In this document: positions 1 to 6,889 of the stretch, piece after piece
Numbering within the stretch: the first letter of the stretch is position 1
Layout of the letters: each line of letters starts with the position of its first letter
DNA from: CAZHRJ01 sp964534765
GTDB taxonomy: Bacteria > Lindowbacteria > 2-12-FULL-62-27
Length of the DNA: 16,440 nt
Assembly: GCA_964534765.1 (NCBI GenBank)
Contig: CAZHRJ010000068.1
Span: 1 to 16,440 of the forward strand
Reading direction: 5' to 3'
Notes under the pieces: generated by a model
Databases searched by the model: none
Told to the model about the DNA's origin: nothing
What the model saw: only the letters and a program-made list of their open reading frames with translations
Translations under genes and position numbers: made by a program

Positions 1-152
1 CGGACAAAGAGGGCCGTCTCCTCAAAGATCGGCGTTCGAATCTGCTGGATGCCGTATCGCCGAAATATCCGCGACACAGCCTCTTCGATCCGGCCAAACT
101 GCCGTTCCTCCACGCCGAAAAAATCTCGCGTCCCGCGGACTTTCTGAATCAT
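1..152 (-). CDS. hisS: Histidyl-tRNA synthetase, N-terminal fragment (runs off the window)
   Basis: The first 50 residues of a class II histidyl-tRNA synthetase, which charges tRNA-His with histidine in the cytoplasm, read leftward from an ATG at 150-152. The visible protein opens MIQKVRGTRDFFGVEE and continues through RIFRRYGIQQIRTPIFEE. This matches the family's N-terminus, where a (K/R)GTRD stretch at the start of the catalytic domain is followed by a helix and the RTPIFE strand that begins motif 1. The rest lies outside the window. The start sits 45 bases after the metK stop on the same strand, with no terminator between, so it may be co-transcribed with metK. I see no good Shine-Dalgarno sequence upstream. 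Identification rests on a short fragment, but the motif is distinctive. Confidence 0.85.
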   Translation of the reverse strand, partial: MIQKVRGTRDFFGVEERQFGRIEEAVSRIFRRYGIQQIRTPIFEETALFV

Positions 153-197
153 GATCGAAGACTCAGCCGCAGCCGAAGTCGAAAGATGGGAAGGATA

Positions 198-1349
198 TTA
201 CCTGCAGAGTCGCGCGAGCGCCGCGGCCTTGTCGGTCTTCTCCCAGGTGAATTCCGGGAGAGATCGGCCGAAATGGCCGTAGGCGGCGGTTTTGCGATAG
301 ATCGGGCGGCGCAGGTTCAGCATCTGAATGATCCCCTTCGGCGTCAGATCAAAGACCTGCCGGACGGCACGGGCGATCTTCTCGTCCGATACCACTCCGG
401 TGTTGAATGTCTGGACCATCACACTCACCGGTTCGGCCACGCCGATCGCGTAGGCCACCTGGATCTCGCATTCCTCCGCCAGTTTCGCGGCAACCACATT
501 CTTCGCTATGTATCGCGCCGCATAACACGCCGACCGGTCCACCTTGCTGGGATCCTTACCCGAAAAGGCGCCGCCGCCATGCCGGCCTAGGCCACCGTAC
601 GTGTCGACAATGATCTTTCGGCCGGTCAGACCCGCGTCACCCTGAGGACCTCCAACGACGAATCGGCCCGTCGGATTGACATAAATTTTCGTCCGGCTGT
701 CCATCAGGCGGCCCGGCATGATCTTTTTGATGACCTTGTTGATGATGTGCGGCCGCATCTGCTTCACGGTCGAATCCGCGCTGTGCTGCGTCGAAATAAC
801 AACCGCTTCGATCCGCCGCGGCCGGCCACGGACATATTCGACGGTAACCTGCGATTTGGCGTCCGGCCGCAGAAAGGCCAGCTCGCCCCGGCGCCGTACC
901 TGCGACAGCCGCTCGCAGAGCCGGTGGGCCAGCGTGATGGGAAGGGGCATGAGACTGGGCGTTTCATTGACGGCGTATCCAAACATGAGCCCCTGATCAC
1001 CCGCGCCGCCCGGATCGACGCCCATGGCAATGTCCGGCGACTGTTTCTGGATGGCAACCAGCACCGCGCAGGTGTTTGAATCAAACCCGTAATTGGCGTC
1101 ATTGTAACCGATGTAGTCCACCGTCTCTCGAACAATCTTCTGATAGTCCAGCTGCGCACGGGTCGTAATCTCACCCGCCAGAACCACCATGCCGGTTTTT
1201 AAAAGCGCCTCGCAGGCTACCCGCGAATATTTATCCTGCCTCAAACACTCGTCCAGCACGGCGTCCGATATGTGGTCCGCCATCTTGTCCGGGTGACCTT
1301 CGGTCACCGATTCGGATGTGAACACAAAATTGCGGTTAAAATGCGGCAT
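198..1349 (-). CDS. metK: S-adenosylmethionine synthetase
   Basis: Makes S-adenosylmethionine from ATP and methionine in the cytoplasm. The 383-residue length is normal for the family. The N-terminal FTSESVTEGHPDK block (residues 10-22) carries the ATP-site His19 and metal ligand Asp21. Signature 1, GAGDQGLMFGYA, is at residues 115-126, and the phosphate-loop signature GGGAFSGKD is at 258-266, followed by DRSACYAARYIAKN. All three are intact, so the enzyme should be active. The ATG at 1347-1349 gives the family N-terminus and has a GGGAGGA ribosome binding site about 8 bases upstream. A candidate sigma-70 promoter lies at 1439-1467. No SAM riboswitch is recognisable in the roughly 80-base leader. 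hisS follows 45 bases downstream. Confidence 0.97.
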   Translation of the reverse strand: MPHFNRNFVFTSESVTEGHPDKMADHISDAVLDECLRQDKYSRVACEALLKTGMVVLAGEITTRAQLDYQKIVRETVDYIGYNDANYGFDSNTCAVLVAIQKQSPDIAMGVDPGGAGDQGLMFGYAVNETPSLMPLPITLAHRLCERLSQVRRRGELAFLRPDAKSQVTVEYVRGRPRRIEAVVISTQHSADSTVKQMRPHIINKVIKKIMPGRLMDSRTKIYVNPTGRFVVGGPQGDAGLTGRKIIVDTYGGLGRHGGGAFSGKDPSKVDRSACYAARYIAKNVVAAKLAEECEIQVAYAIGVAEPVSVMVQTFNTGVVSDEKIARAVRQVFDLTPKGIIQMLNLRRPIYRKTAAYGHFGRSLPEFTWEKTDKAAALARLCR

Positions 1350-1438
1350 TCTTCTCGTCCTCCCAATCTCTCATTCGGCTTAACGGTATGGCCCCCTCCC
1401 CACTCCCCCGACCAGCTGCCGGGACGGGCAGAACCAGA

Positions 1439-1467
1439 CTTTTATCACAGGCGGCCCCTCAAGTCAA
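1439..1467 (-). promoter_or_regulatory. Candidate sigma-70 promoter for metK
   Basis: Read on the minus strand, TTGACT (1462-1467) and TAAAAG (1439-1444) are separated by exactly 17 bases. The -35 matches five of six consensus positions and the -10 is weaker. Predicted transcription starts near 1432, giving a leader of about 80 bases before metK. Spacing and location support it; there is no experimental evidence. Confidence 0.45.
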
Positions 1468-1478
1468 AGTTCGACTTG
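1460..1478. promoter_or_regulatory. Inverted repeat spanning both divergent -35 elements (operator or hairpin candidate)
   Basis: CAAGTC (1460-1465) and GACTTG (1473-1478) are perfect 6-base inverted arms around a 7-base spacer. The minus-strand -35 (1462-1467) lies in the left part and the plus-strand -35 (1471-1476) in the right, so one bound protein could affect both directions. No known operator consensus is recognised. Confidence 0.3.
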
Positions 1479-1499
1479 GTCAATGCAGGGCCGTATGGT
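1471..1499 (+). promoter_or_regulatory. Candidate promoter for dus-maf, back to back with the metK promoter
   Basis: TCGACT (1471-1476) and TATGGT (1494-1499) are 17 bases apart on the plus strand, each matching four of six consensus positions. The predicted start near 1506 leaves only about 8 bases before the dus ATG. That fits the absence of a Shine-Dalgarno sequence there and suggests a nearly leaderless mRNA. Weak by sequence alone. Confidence 0.3.
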
Positions 1500-1513
1500 A
1501 CGACTGCTGGTGC

Positions 1514-2491
1514 ATGCTTAAAATCAAAACGCTCCTTCTTCCATCTCCCGTCATTCAGTCACCCATGTCCGGCTGGACCGACCTTCCGTTTCGACTGATC
1601 GCCAGGGGAAAGGGGCTCTCCTTCGCCTTTCTCGAAATGCTTCTCGCCGACGCCGTTGTCGCCCGGTCCGACCGGACAGTCGAAATGATGAAGTCCGCAC
1701 CGGAGGACCGGCCTTTGGGGGCGCAGTTGGTCGGATATGATCCGGGATCCATCGCCGAGGCGGCGGGCATCCTGGAAGAGGCGGGATTTGATCTGATCGA
1801 TTTGAATCTGGGCTGTCCGGTCAAAAAGGTCACCTGCAAGGGCGGCGGGTCGGCGATTCTCAAGGATCCTGAAAAAGCCCGCCTCATCTTCTCGGAAATT
1901 GTCTCGGCTGTGAAAACCGTGCCGGTCACCGTTAAAATGCGTCTGGGATATGACGATCCCAGCGGCCAGGAAGCGTTGAGGATCGCTCAGGTCGCGGAGG
2001 AGTGTGGGATGTCCGCAGTGACGGTTCACGGGAGAACCCGCAGCCAGGGATACAGCGGGTCCGCCGATTACGAGGCAATCGGCCGGATCAAACAATCCGT
2101 CGGGATTCCCGTGATCGGTAACGGCGACGTAACCGGCGCGGAAATGGCCGCCCGGCTTATTGAAACGAGCGGGTGTAACGGAATCATGATCGGCCGGGGC
2201 GGCATCGGATATCCCTGGATCTACGGCGAAATCGCCGCCGTCATGGATAATCGCGCCATTCCCGCGCCGCCGACATTCGATGAAATCAAATCGACGCTGA
2301 TCCGTCATCTTGAACTTCAGTTGTTCCATACCCCCGGCCAGGCGTTTTTCCTGTTGCGGCGGATTTCGTGCGCCTATTTTAAAAACTTCGCCGGCTCGGC
2401 CGGCTTTCGAAACCGGATCAACCATAGTCAAAGTATCGATGAGATCCGGAACGTCATTGGGGAGTTTGAGCCGGAATCCTGCGTCGTGTGA
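1514..2491 (+). CDS. tRNA-dihydrouridine synthase, DusB-like
   Basis: Flavoprotein that reduces specific uridines in tRNA to dihydrouridine. The 325 residues form the FMN-binding TIM barrel plus a helical C-terminal domain. Visible landmarks are SPMSGWTDLPFR (residues 16-27), LNLGCPVKKVTCKGGGSAIL (97-116) with the expected proton-donor Cys101, TVKMRLG (139-145), VHGRTRSQGYSG (171-182), and the phosphate-binding GNGD (202-205) and IGRGG (226-230) loops. The ATG at 1514 is preferred because MLKIKTLLLPSPVIQSPMSG reproduces the usual family N-terminus. The frame is open back to an ATG at 1388, but the extra residues there look non-coding. No Shine-Dalgarno precedes 1514. The stop TGA (2489-2491) overlaps the maf ATG by one base (TGATG), implying translational coupling. 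Which Dus subfamily it belongs to cannot be settled by eye. Confidence 0.93.
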   Translation: MLKIKTLLLPSPVIQSPMSGWTDLPFRLIARGKGLSFAFLEMLLADAVVARSDRTVEMMKSAPEDRPLGAQLVGYDPGSIAEAAGILEEAGFDLIDLNLGCPVKKVTCKGGGSAILKDPEKARLIFSEIVSAVKTVPVTVKMRLGYDDPSGQEALRIAQVAEECGMSAVTVHGRTRSQGYSGSADYEAIGRIKQSVGIPVIGNGDVTGAEMAARLIETSGCNGIMIGRGGIGYPWIYGEIAAVMDNRAIPAPPTFDEIKSTLIRHLELQLFHTPGQAFFLLRRISCAYFKNFAGSAGFRNRINHSQSIDEIRNVIGEFEPESCVV

Positions 2492-3048
2492 TGATTTACC
2501 TCGCGTCCACTTCTCCCAGAAGAAAGATGATCCTTCGGAAAATGAATCGCCCTTTTCTGGTGGTCCCCACCCGATATCAGGAAATGCCCGGTCTGGCGAC
2601 GTCTCCGGCGAAACTCGCCATGAGACATGCTCTCGGGAAAGCCGCCGGGGCGGCCATTCGGCGCAAGGCTGGACTGGTTCTGGGCGTCGATACCTTGGTC
2701 TATTTTCGCAAGCGTATTTACGGCAAGCCCAAGTCTCTGGCGCACGCCTTCCGGATGCTGAGATCCTTCTCCGGTTCCTCCCATCATGTCTATTCCGGAC
2801 TGGCGATCATCGATCTCCGGACGGATCGGCGGGAAGTCTGTTGGACCAAAACCCGGGTCGTCTTCCGATCGCTGGACGCAGTCACCATCCGGAACTATCT
2901 GGCCCGGGTCGATCCGCGTGATAAGGCCGGCGGCTATGCCATCCAGAGCGGCAGAGAATTGATTCATTCCATCGATGGGTCCTTCACCAACGTCATGGGC
3001 CTGCCCATGGAACTCCTCAAACACATGCTGCGAAATTTCACCGGCTGA
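2491..3048 (+). CDS. maf: Maf-family nucleoside triphosphate pyrophosphatase
   Basis: Small pyrophosphatase of the Maf/YhdE/YceF family, which hydrolyses dTTP, UTP or modified nucleotides and is thought to sanitise the nucleotide pool. The 185 residues match family length. Present are the N-terminal LASTSPRR (4-11), the catalytic-Asp motif GVDTLV (Asp67), YGKP (77-80), YSGLAI (101-106) and the closing DKAGGYAIQSGRELI block (144-158), followed by GSFTNVMGLP. The ATG at 2491 overlaps the dus stop; a GTG immediately before it (2488) is a less likely start. Re-initiation after dus translation is probable. The substrate (dTTP/UTP or m7GTP type) cannot be assigned without alignment. Confidence 0.93.
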   Translation: MIYLASTSPRRKMILRKMNRPFLVVPTRYQEMPGLATSPAKLAMRHALGKAAGAAIRRKAGLVLGVDTLVYFRKRIYGKPKSLAHAFRMLRSFSGSSHHVYSGLAIIDLRTDRREVCWTKTRVVFRSLDAVTIRNYLARVDPRDKAGGYAIQSGRELIHSIDGSFTNVMGLPMELLKHMLRNFTG

Positions 3049-3055
3049 CGTCCCG

Positions 3056-3077
3056 GAACCCCGGATGAACCCCGGAT
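3056..3077. repeat. 11-bp tandem direct repeat next to the palindrome
   Basis: GAACCCCGGAT occurs twice head to tail, at 3056-3066 and 3067-3077, between the maf stop and the palindrome. The GAACCCC part of the second unit is also complementary to GGGGTTC at 3143-3149 on the far side, so it can extend the hairpin beyond an internal loop. Confidence 0.8.
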
Positions 3078-3136
3078 GGGGCCGGGTATTGACATTATTG
3101 ACATTTGAAATGTCAATAATGTCAATACCCGGCCCC
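3078..3136. repeat. 59-bp perfect palindrome (REP-like or miniature mobile element)
   Basis: The left arm 3078-3106 (GGGGCCGGGTATTGACATTA and onward) is the exact reverse complement of the right arm 3108-3136, with the single base at 3107 as the centre. Each arm also holds two copies of ATTGACATT. The whole would fold into a 29-bp cruciform or RNA hairpin. It lacks a T tract, so it is not a standard intrinsic terminator. From general knowledge, palindromes ending in GGGG-C and containing TTGACATT units resemble REP elements mobilised by RAYT (Y1) transposases in diverse Gram-negative genomes. That link is inference, since no transposase is present in this window. Confidence 0.85.
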
Positions 3137-3180
3137 TTTGGGGGGGTTCCTTGTCTTGGGCCTGGACCGTCTGGTACGTA

Positions 3181-3798
3181 ATGGCCATGGGACGAAATTC
3201 TTCGGATGAGCACGACCACGATCACGATGATCACCCCATGGTTGTCGAAGACGACACGGATCGGGAGACCGCACTGGCGGTCATGCCGGTGCGGGTGGCG
3301 GTTTTGGCTGTCAGCGACACGCGCGATCTGTCGACCGACAAATCCGGGGCCCAGATCTGCGAAAAATTGAAATCGGCCGGACACACGGTCGCGGACCGGA
3401 AAATCTGCCGGGATGACTTTCAAACGATCCAGGATCAGATCAAATCCTGGGCGGATGACCCTGGCGTTGATTTTGTGATCGTCACGGGCGGCACGGGAGT
3501 GACTGGCCGGGACGTGACACCTGACGCGATCCGGCCCCTCTATACCAAACACGTCCCCGGATTCGGCGAACTTTTCCGGTTTCTGTCCTACAGCGAGATC
3601 GGCAGCTCAACCATCCAATCCCGAGCTGATGCGGGACTCGTCGGAGACACTCTCGTCTTCATCCTCCCGGGCTCAAGCGGAGCGGTTCGGCTGGGGATGG
3701 ACAAAATCATCCTGCCCCAGATCGATCTGCGACATCGACCCTGCAATTTCACGGAACTTCTCCCCCGGATTCGACACGACCCATCCCCCTCCGCCTAG
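3181..3798 (+). CDS. MoaB/Mog-family molybdopterin biosynthesis protein with a His/Asp-rich leader
   Basis: Belongs to the MoaB/MogA fold, which binds molybdopterin and, in MogA-type members, adenylates it during molybdenum cofactor synthesis. Family landmarks are VAVLAVSDTRD, the molybdopterin loop VIVTGGTGVTGRDVTPDAI, GFGELFRFLSYSEIGSS, SRADAG and FILPGSSGAV. The core needs about 165 residues. Here roughly 30 residues precede it, including DEHDHDHDDHP (residues 7-17 counted from 3187), which alternates His and Asp and could bind a metal. Two ATGs, 3181 and 3187, are possible starts, and neither has a clear Shine-Dalgarno. The frame is also open to a TTG at 3151. The stop TAG (3796-3798) overlaps the stop of the facing acyltransferase. 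No other molybdenum-cofactor gene is nearby. MoaB versus Mog assignment is uncertain. Confidence 0.88.
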   Translation: MAMGRNSSDEHDHDHDDHPMVVEDDTDRETALAVMPVRVAVLAVSDTRDLSTDKSGAQICEKLKSAGHTVADRKICRDDFQTIQDQIKSWADDPGVDFVIVTGGTGVTGRDVTPDAIRPLYTKHVPGFGELFRFLSYSEIGSSTIQSRADAGLVGDTLVFILPGSSGAVRLGMDKIILPQIDLRHRPCNFTELLPRIRHDPSPSA

Positions 3799-4349
3799 AC
3801 GAGACCCTCCAACTTCTTGATCGGCTTGGCCGGCACACCGCCCGCAAACGTGGCGGACTCGATGTCGCTGTTGACAAAAGAGTGCATCGACACCACGGAG
3901 CCATCGCCGATCGACACACCCGCCCGAAGAACACACGCCACGCCGATCACCGCCTGTCGGCCAATCGCCAGCCGGCCCACCCGGATGGATCTCGTGGTGA
4001 CTTCATGCGTCAACAGCTTCGTCATGGTCCCGATAATGGCGCCTGGGCCGATGGTGATCAGGGTGGGAAACTCAACGTCGAACATCACTCCGGACGCGAT
4101 GAAGGCGTCCTTGCCAATGGTCATGCCGATCAGCCGGAGCAGCGTGTTTTTGAGTTCGCCGGCCGGCATGTAGGTTGTGAGGGAAATAATGGTGATCTGC
4201 AGGAGAAAGCGGACCGGATTGCGCTTGATCAGCCGGTGCCAGAACCGGCGTGGATTCAAATCGGGGCCCTCGTAGGGAATCACCAGAACCTTATCGGCGC
4301 CCCGTAAAAACCGATCCAATTCCCCACGCCACCGCTCATAGGGGGTCAT
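3795..4349 (-). CDS. Hexapeptide-repeat (left-handed beta-helix) acyltransferase
   Basis: 184 residues of the trimeric LbH acyltransferase fold, which typically transfers acetyl or another acyl group from CoA to a sugar or lipid hydroxyl. After an N-terminal helical part there is a hydrophobic stretch (about residues 46-60) that may associate with membrane. Isoleucine/valine-rich hexapeptide turns then run from LIGMTIGKDAFIASGVMF through LITIGPGAIIG and LAIGRQAVIGVACVL to VSIGDGSVV. His115 in KLLTHEV is the likely catalytic base, and GVPAKPIKKL is the usual closing motif. The start at 4349 is chosen because its ATG overlaps the acyl-CoA dehydrogenase TGA as ATGA; an upstream ATG at 4382 would overlap far more. 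The coupling suggests a shared lipid role. Substrate unknown. Confidence 0.85.
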   Translation of the reverse strand: MTPYERWRGELDRFLRGADKVLVIPYEGPDLNPRRFWHRLIKRNPVRFLLQITIISLTTYMPAGELKNTLLRLIGMTIGKDAFIASGVMFDVEFPTLITIGPGAIIGTMTKLLTHEVTTRSIRVGRLAIGRQAVIGVACVLRAGVSIGDGSVVSMHSFVNSDIESATFAGGVPAKPIKKLEGLV

Positions 4350-6217
4350 GGCGTATCGCCGATACAGCCCGCCTCCAGCCACGCCATCTTGCCCTCCAGC
4401 ACGCCCCGGGCCAGCCGGTACGTCCGGGCATCGTCATGGCACCAGATGGCGCATTGAAGAGCGAGGATTCGCCGCCGCGCCTGCCGGCAGAACAGGTCAG
4501 CCAGATTGTGCGGGGTGCGGTCCTGCGGATTTTTTTCGAGGAGCATGCGGGCATAAGAAATGGACGCGGCAATGGCAAATAGATCCAATCCGATATCGAC
4601 GATCCGGTTGAGCACCGCCTGCCGCTTTTCCAGACCGGGGCCGTACCGCACCATGGAGTGGAAGATCGTCCTTGCGAGTTTTCGAGTCTGACGGTGAGCG
4701 AAGCGGAGATGAGAGGCCAACTGAGCGGCCTGCATCGCGTACCGGGGCGGCCAGGCGAGATGAACCCAGAGCGCCGGGTACCAGCCCGCATAAAAGACCG
4801 CCGCGGAAAACGCCGCGCGACCTTTTTGCCCCCAGGATATGCCCGGTTTGATGAGATCGCCCGCAACCCGCATGTGCCGGTCGACCGCCTCGCGGGCGAT
4901 AAAAAGCCGCATGATTTCGCTCGATCCCTCGATGATCGTGTTGATCCGCGCGTCCCGCAAAGCCCGCTCGGCCGGGATCGCCTTTTCACCACGGGCGCGC
5001 AAACTGCGGGATGTTTCATACCCGCGGCCGCCCCGGATCTGCACCGTCTCGTCCGCAATTTTCCAGGCGGCCTCCGAACAGAACATCTTCGCCATCGCCG
5101 CCTCCAGCCGGATGTCCGCGTCGCCGCGGTCGGCCAGGGCGGAGGCATAGTAGGTCACGGCCTCCATCGCAAACGTCGTCGACGCCATCCATCCGATCTT
5201 CTGCGCGATCGACTCATGCCGGCCGATCGGGGCGCCCCACTGGACGCGCTCGTTTGCCCAGGCGCGAACCCAGTGAAGGCACTGTTTGGCCATCCCGGTA
5301 CAGGCCGCCGGCAGGGTGAGCCGGCCGGTATTGAGCGTGATGAGCGCCAGTTTGAGACCCTTGCCCTCCTCCCAGAGGATATTTTGAGCGGGAACTTTGA
5401 CGTTGGTGAATCGGAGGAGACCGTTTTGAATCCCATTCAGTCCCATGAATTCACACCGGTGGACCACTTCAATACCGGGCATATTTCGATCGACAATAAA
5501 CGCGCTGATCTGCCGCCGCGGTCTGCCGTTGACGACCTTGTCCGGGGTGCGGGCCATTACCACCATGACGTCGGCGACGGGCCCGTTCGTGCACCAGAGT
5601 TTGTCGCCGTTGATGGTCCACTCCGACCGGTCGGCGCTGGGTTCGGCCGTGGTCGACATCCGCGCCGGATCCGATCCGACATCGGGCTCGGTCAGGGCGA
5701 AAGCCGAAATAAATCCCTTGGCGAATTTCGGAAAATACTTCTTTTTCTGCTCCTCCGTCCCGAACAGCTTGAGCGGCTGCGGCACGCCGATCGACTGGTG
5801 GGCGGAAAGCCAGACGGCGGTGGATCCGCAATAGGAGGCCACCAGCGCGATCGCGCGGTTGTAGTTGACCTGGGACAGCCCCAGGCCGCCGTAGGACTTG
5901 GGAATTTTCATCGCGAAACAACCCAGATCAGCCAGACCCTGGACCACCGAAACCGGGATCTCATGAGTCCGGTCGATTTCGTCCGGATCGAGTTTCTCGC
6001 GCAGAAACGATTCGAATCGCGCCAGAAACTCGTCACCGATTTTTTTGTCCTCGGAAGATTGATCCGGATAGGGAAACAAGAGATCGGTCCGGAACCGGCC
6101 CATGAATAGTTCCGCCACAAAGGAAGGGTGCTTCCATTCCGATTCCCTGGCCGCCTCGGCGACGGCCATGGACTCGTCTTTCGTGACGCCGGCCTTCGGC
6201 GCCCCGGTATCAGCCAT
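4346..6217 (-). CDS. Acyl-CoA dehydrogenase with long C-terminal extension (VLCAD-like architecture)
   Basis: FAD enzyme that introduces the alpha-beta double bond into acyl-CoA thioesters. At 623 residues it exceeds the usual 380-400. The catalytic core runs from about residue 60 to 450: FALTEPDVGSDPA (173-185) and the WTINGDKLWCTNG strand (200-212) form the flavin/substrate site, RERVQWG-like ANERVQWGAPI is at 321-331, QIRGGRGYE is at 393-401, and IIEGSSEIMRL carries the expected catalytic base Glu430. The last 170 residues form a helical extension like that of long-chain or membrane-associated dehydrogenases. About 50 residues also precede the core. The start ATG at 6217 lies 23 bases after grxD and has only a weak ribosome site. 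The ATGA overlap with the acyltransferase points to co-translation. Chain length and pathway are not determinable here. Confidence 0.92.
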   Translation of the reverse strand: MADTGAPKAGVTKDESMAVAEAARESEWKHPSFVAELFMGRFRTDLLFPYPDQSSEDKKIGDEFLARFESFLREKLDPDEIDRTHEIPVSVVQGLADLGCFAMKIPKSYGGLGLSQVNYNRAIALVASYCGSTAVWLSAHQSIGVPQPLKLFGTEEQKKKYFPKFAKGFISAFALTEPDVGSDPARMSTTAEPSADRSEWTINGDKLWCTNGPVADVMVVMARTPDKVVNGRPRRQISAFIVDRNMPGIEVVHRCEFMGLNGIQNGLLRFTNVKVPAQNILWEEGKGLKLALITLNTGRLTLPAACTGMAKQCLHWVRAWANERVQWGAPIGRHESIAQKIGWMASTTFAMEAVTYYASALADRGDADIRLEAAMAKMFCSEAAWKIADETVQIRGGRGYETSRSLRARGEKAIPAERALRDARINTIIEGSSEIMRLFIAREAVDRHMRVAGDLIKPGISWGQKGRAAFSAAVFYAGWYPALWVHLAWPPRYAMQAAQLASHLRFAHRQTRKLARTIFHSMVRYGPGLEKRQAVLNRIVDIGLDLFAIAASISYARMLLEKNPQDRTPHNLADLFCRQARRRILALQCAIWCHDDARTYRLARGVLEGKMAWLEAGCIGDTP

Positions 6218-6240
6218 CAGCGAAGGACCGATTCACCCGC

Positions 6241-6570
6241 CTATTTTCCGGTCGCCAGCGCCTTTTGGACGAGCGGCTGAAGCTCTCCCTTCTCGTAGAG
6301 TTCCGTTACGATGTCACATCCGCCGATCAGCTCGCCGCTGACGTACACCTGCGGGAACGTCGGCCAATTGGAATAGAGAGGGAGCGCCTCCCGTAGACCC
6401 GTTCCATCCAGTACGTCACGGGTCTCAAACGACACGCCCAGCTCGCTGAAAATGTGCACCACCTGAGCCGAAAACCCGCACATCGGCATTTCCTTCGTTC
6501 CTTTGATGTACAGGATGATCTTGTTCGTCTCGATATCCTTCTTGATCCGTTCCATGATTTCCTCAGCCAT
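6241..6570 (-). CDS. grxD: Monothiol CGFS glutaredoxin (Grx4 type)
   Basis: 109-residue monothiol glutaredoxin of the type that holds a [2Fe-2S] cluster with glutathione and passes it on, commonly in a complex with BolA. The active-site motif is CGFS at residues 31-34, preceded by YIKGTKEMPM with the glutathione-contacting Lys23. WPTFPQVYVSGELIGGCDI (69-87) holds the cis-Pro and the GG-CD glutathione-binding motif. The start ATG at 6570 has a perfect AGGAGG seven bases upstream (6578-6583), the strongest ribosome site in the window. It lies 21 bases after bolA on the same strand, matching the functional partnership. All key residues are intact. Confidence 0.96.
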   Translation of the reverse strand: MAEEIMERIKKDIETNKIILYIKGTKEMPMCGFSAQVVHIFSELGVSFETRDVLDGTGLREALPLYSNWPTFPQVYVSGELIGGCDIVTELYEKGELQPLVQKALATGK

Positions 6571-6591
6571 CGTTATTCCTCCTTTGTCGCC

Positions 6592-6831
6592 TCATGACCG
6601 GACCTCGTCCGGCGTGGCGGTCTTGAGAGAGAGCGCATGGATGGCCTCCGAGGCCATCTCGTCTTTGAAAAGACCGTAAATCATCTGATGCTGCTGCATC
6701 CGGCTTTTTCCGGCGAATGCCGCCGAGATGACCGTGACCGCCAGATGATCGCCGCCGCCCTGATCGGTCACCTCAACCCGGGCGCCGGGCAGAGCCTCTT
6801 GAATCTTTTTCTTGACGAAATCGTTGTCCAC
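6592..6831 (-). CDS. BolA/IbaG-family protein
   Basis: 79-residue BolA-fold protein, the usual partner of CGFS glutaredoxins in sensing or transferring iron-sulfur clusters. Recognisable are VTDQGGGDHLAVTVIS (residues 21-36), the FAGKSRMQQHQMIYGLF block (39-55) and the C-terminal AIHALSLKT (63-71), whose His65 is the conserved cluster ligand. The start is GTG at 6829-6831 with an AGGAGG about 12 bases upstream, slightly long spacing. The closest named types are IbaG/YrbA or BolA itself, which I cannot separate by eye. grxD follows after 21 bases, so the two are almost certainly co-transcribed. Confidence 0.93.
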   Translation of the reverse strand: MDNDFVKKKIQEALPGARVEVTDQGGGDHLAVTVISAAFAGKSRMQQHQMIYGLFKDEMASEAIHALSLKTATPDEVRS

Positions 6832-6855
6832 GGTTTGGTTCTGCCTCCTGAACTA

Positions 6856-6884
6856 ACACTATCCGACGGCGGGCAAGAATTCAA
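6856..6884 (-). promoter_or_regulatory. Weak candidate promoter for bolA-grxD
   Basis: On the minus strand TTGAAT (6879-6884) and TAGTGT (6856-6861) are 17 bases apart in the 58-base gap after metF. The -35 is fair and the -10 poor. It may let bolA-grxD be expressed separately from the upstream ppdK-rnhA-metF run. Confidence 0.25.
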
Positions 6885-6889
6885 GTAAT

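Noticed and set aside
1350..1440. SAM riboswitch in the metK leader
   Set aside because: I looked for the SAM-I conserved core and similar leader structures upstream of metK and found none.
3078..3136. Palindrome as the terminator of dus-maf
   Set aside because: The stem is very long and no T tract follows on either strand.
2428..3552. A 374-residue open frame on the minus strand
   Set aside because: Antisense to maf, the palindrome and the MoaB-family gene, all of which are better supported; no recognisable domain.
4658..6109. A 483-residue open frame on the plus strand
   Set aside because: It lies wholly antisense to the acyl-CoA dehydrogenase, whose motifs are complete; the translation is Arg/Gly/Asp-rich with no family resemblance, a common shadow in GC-rich genes.
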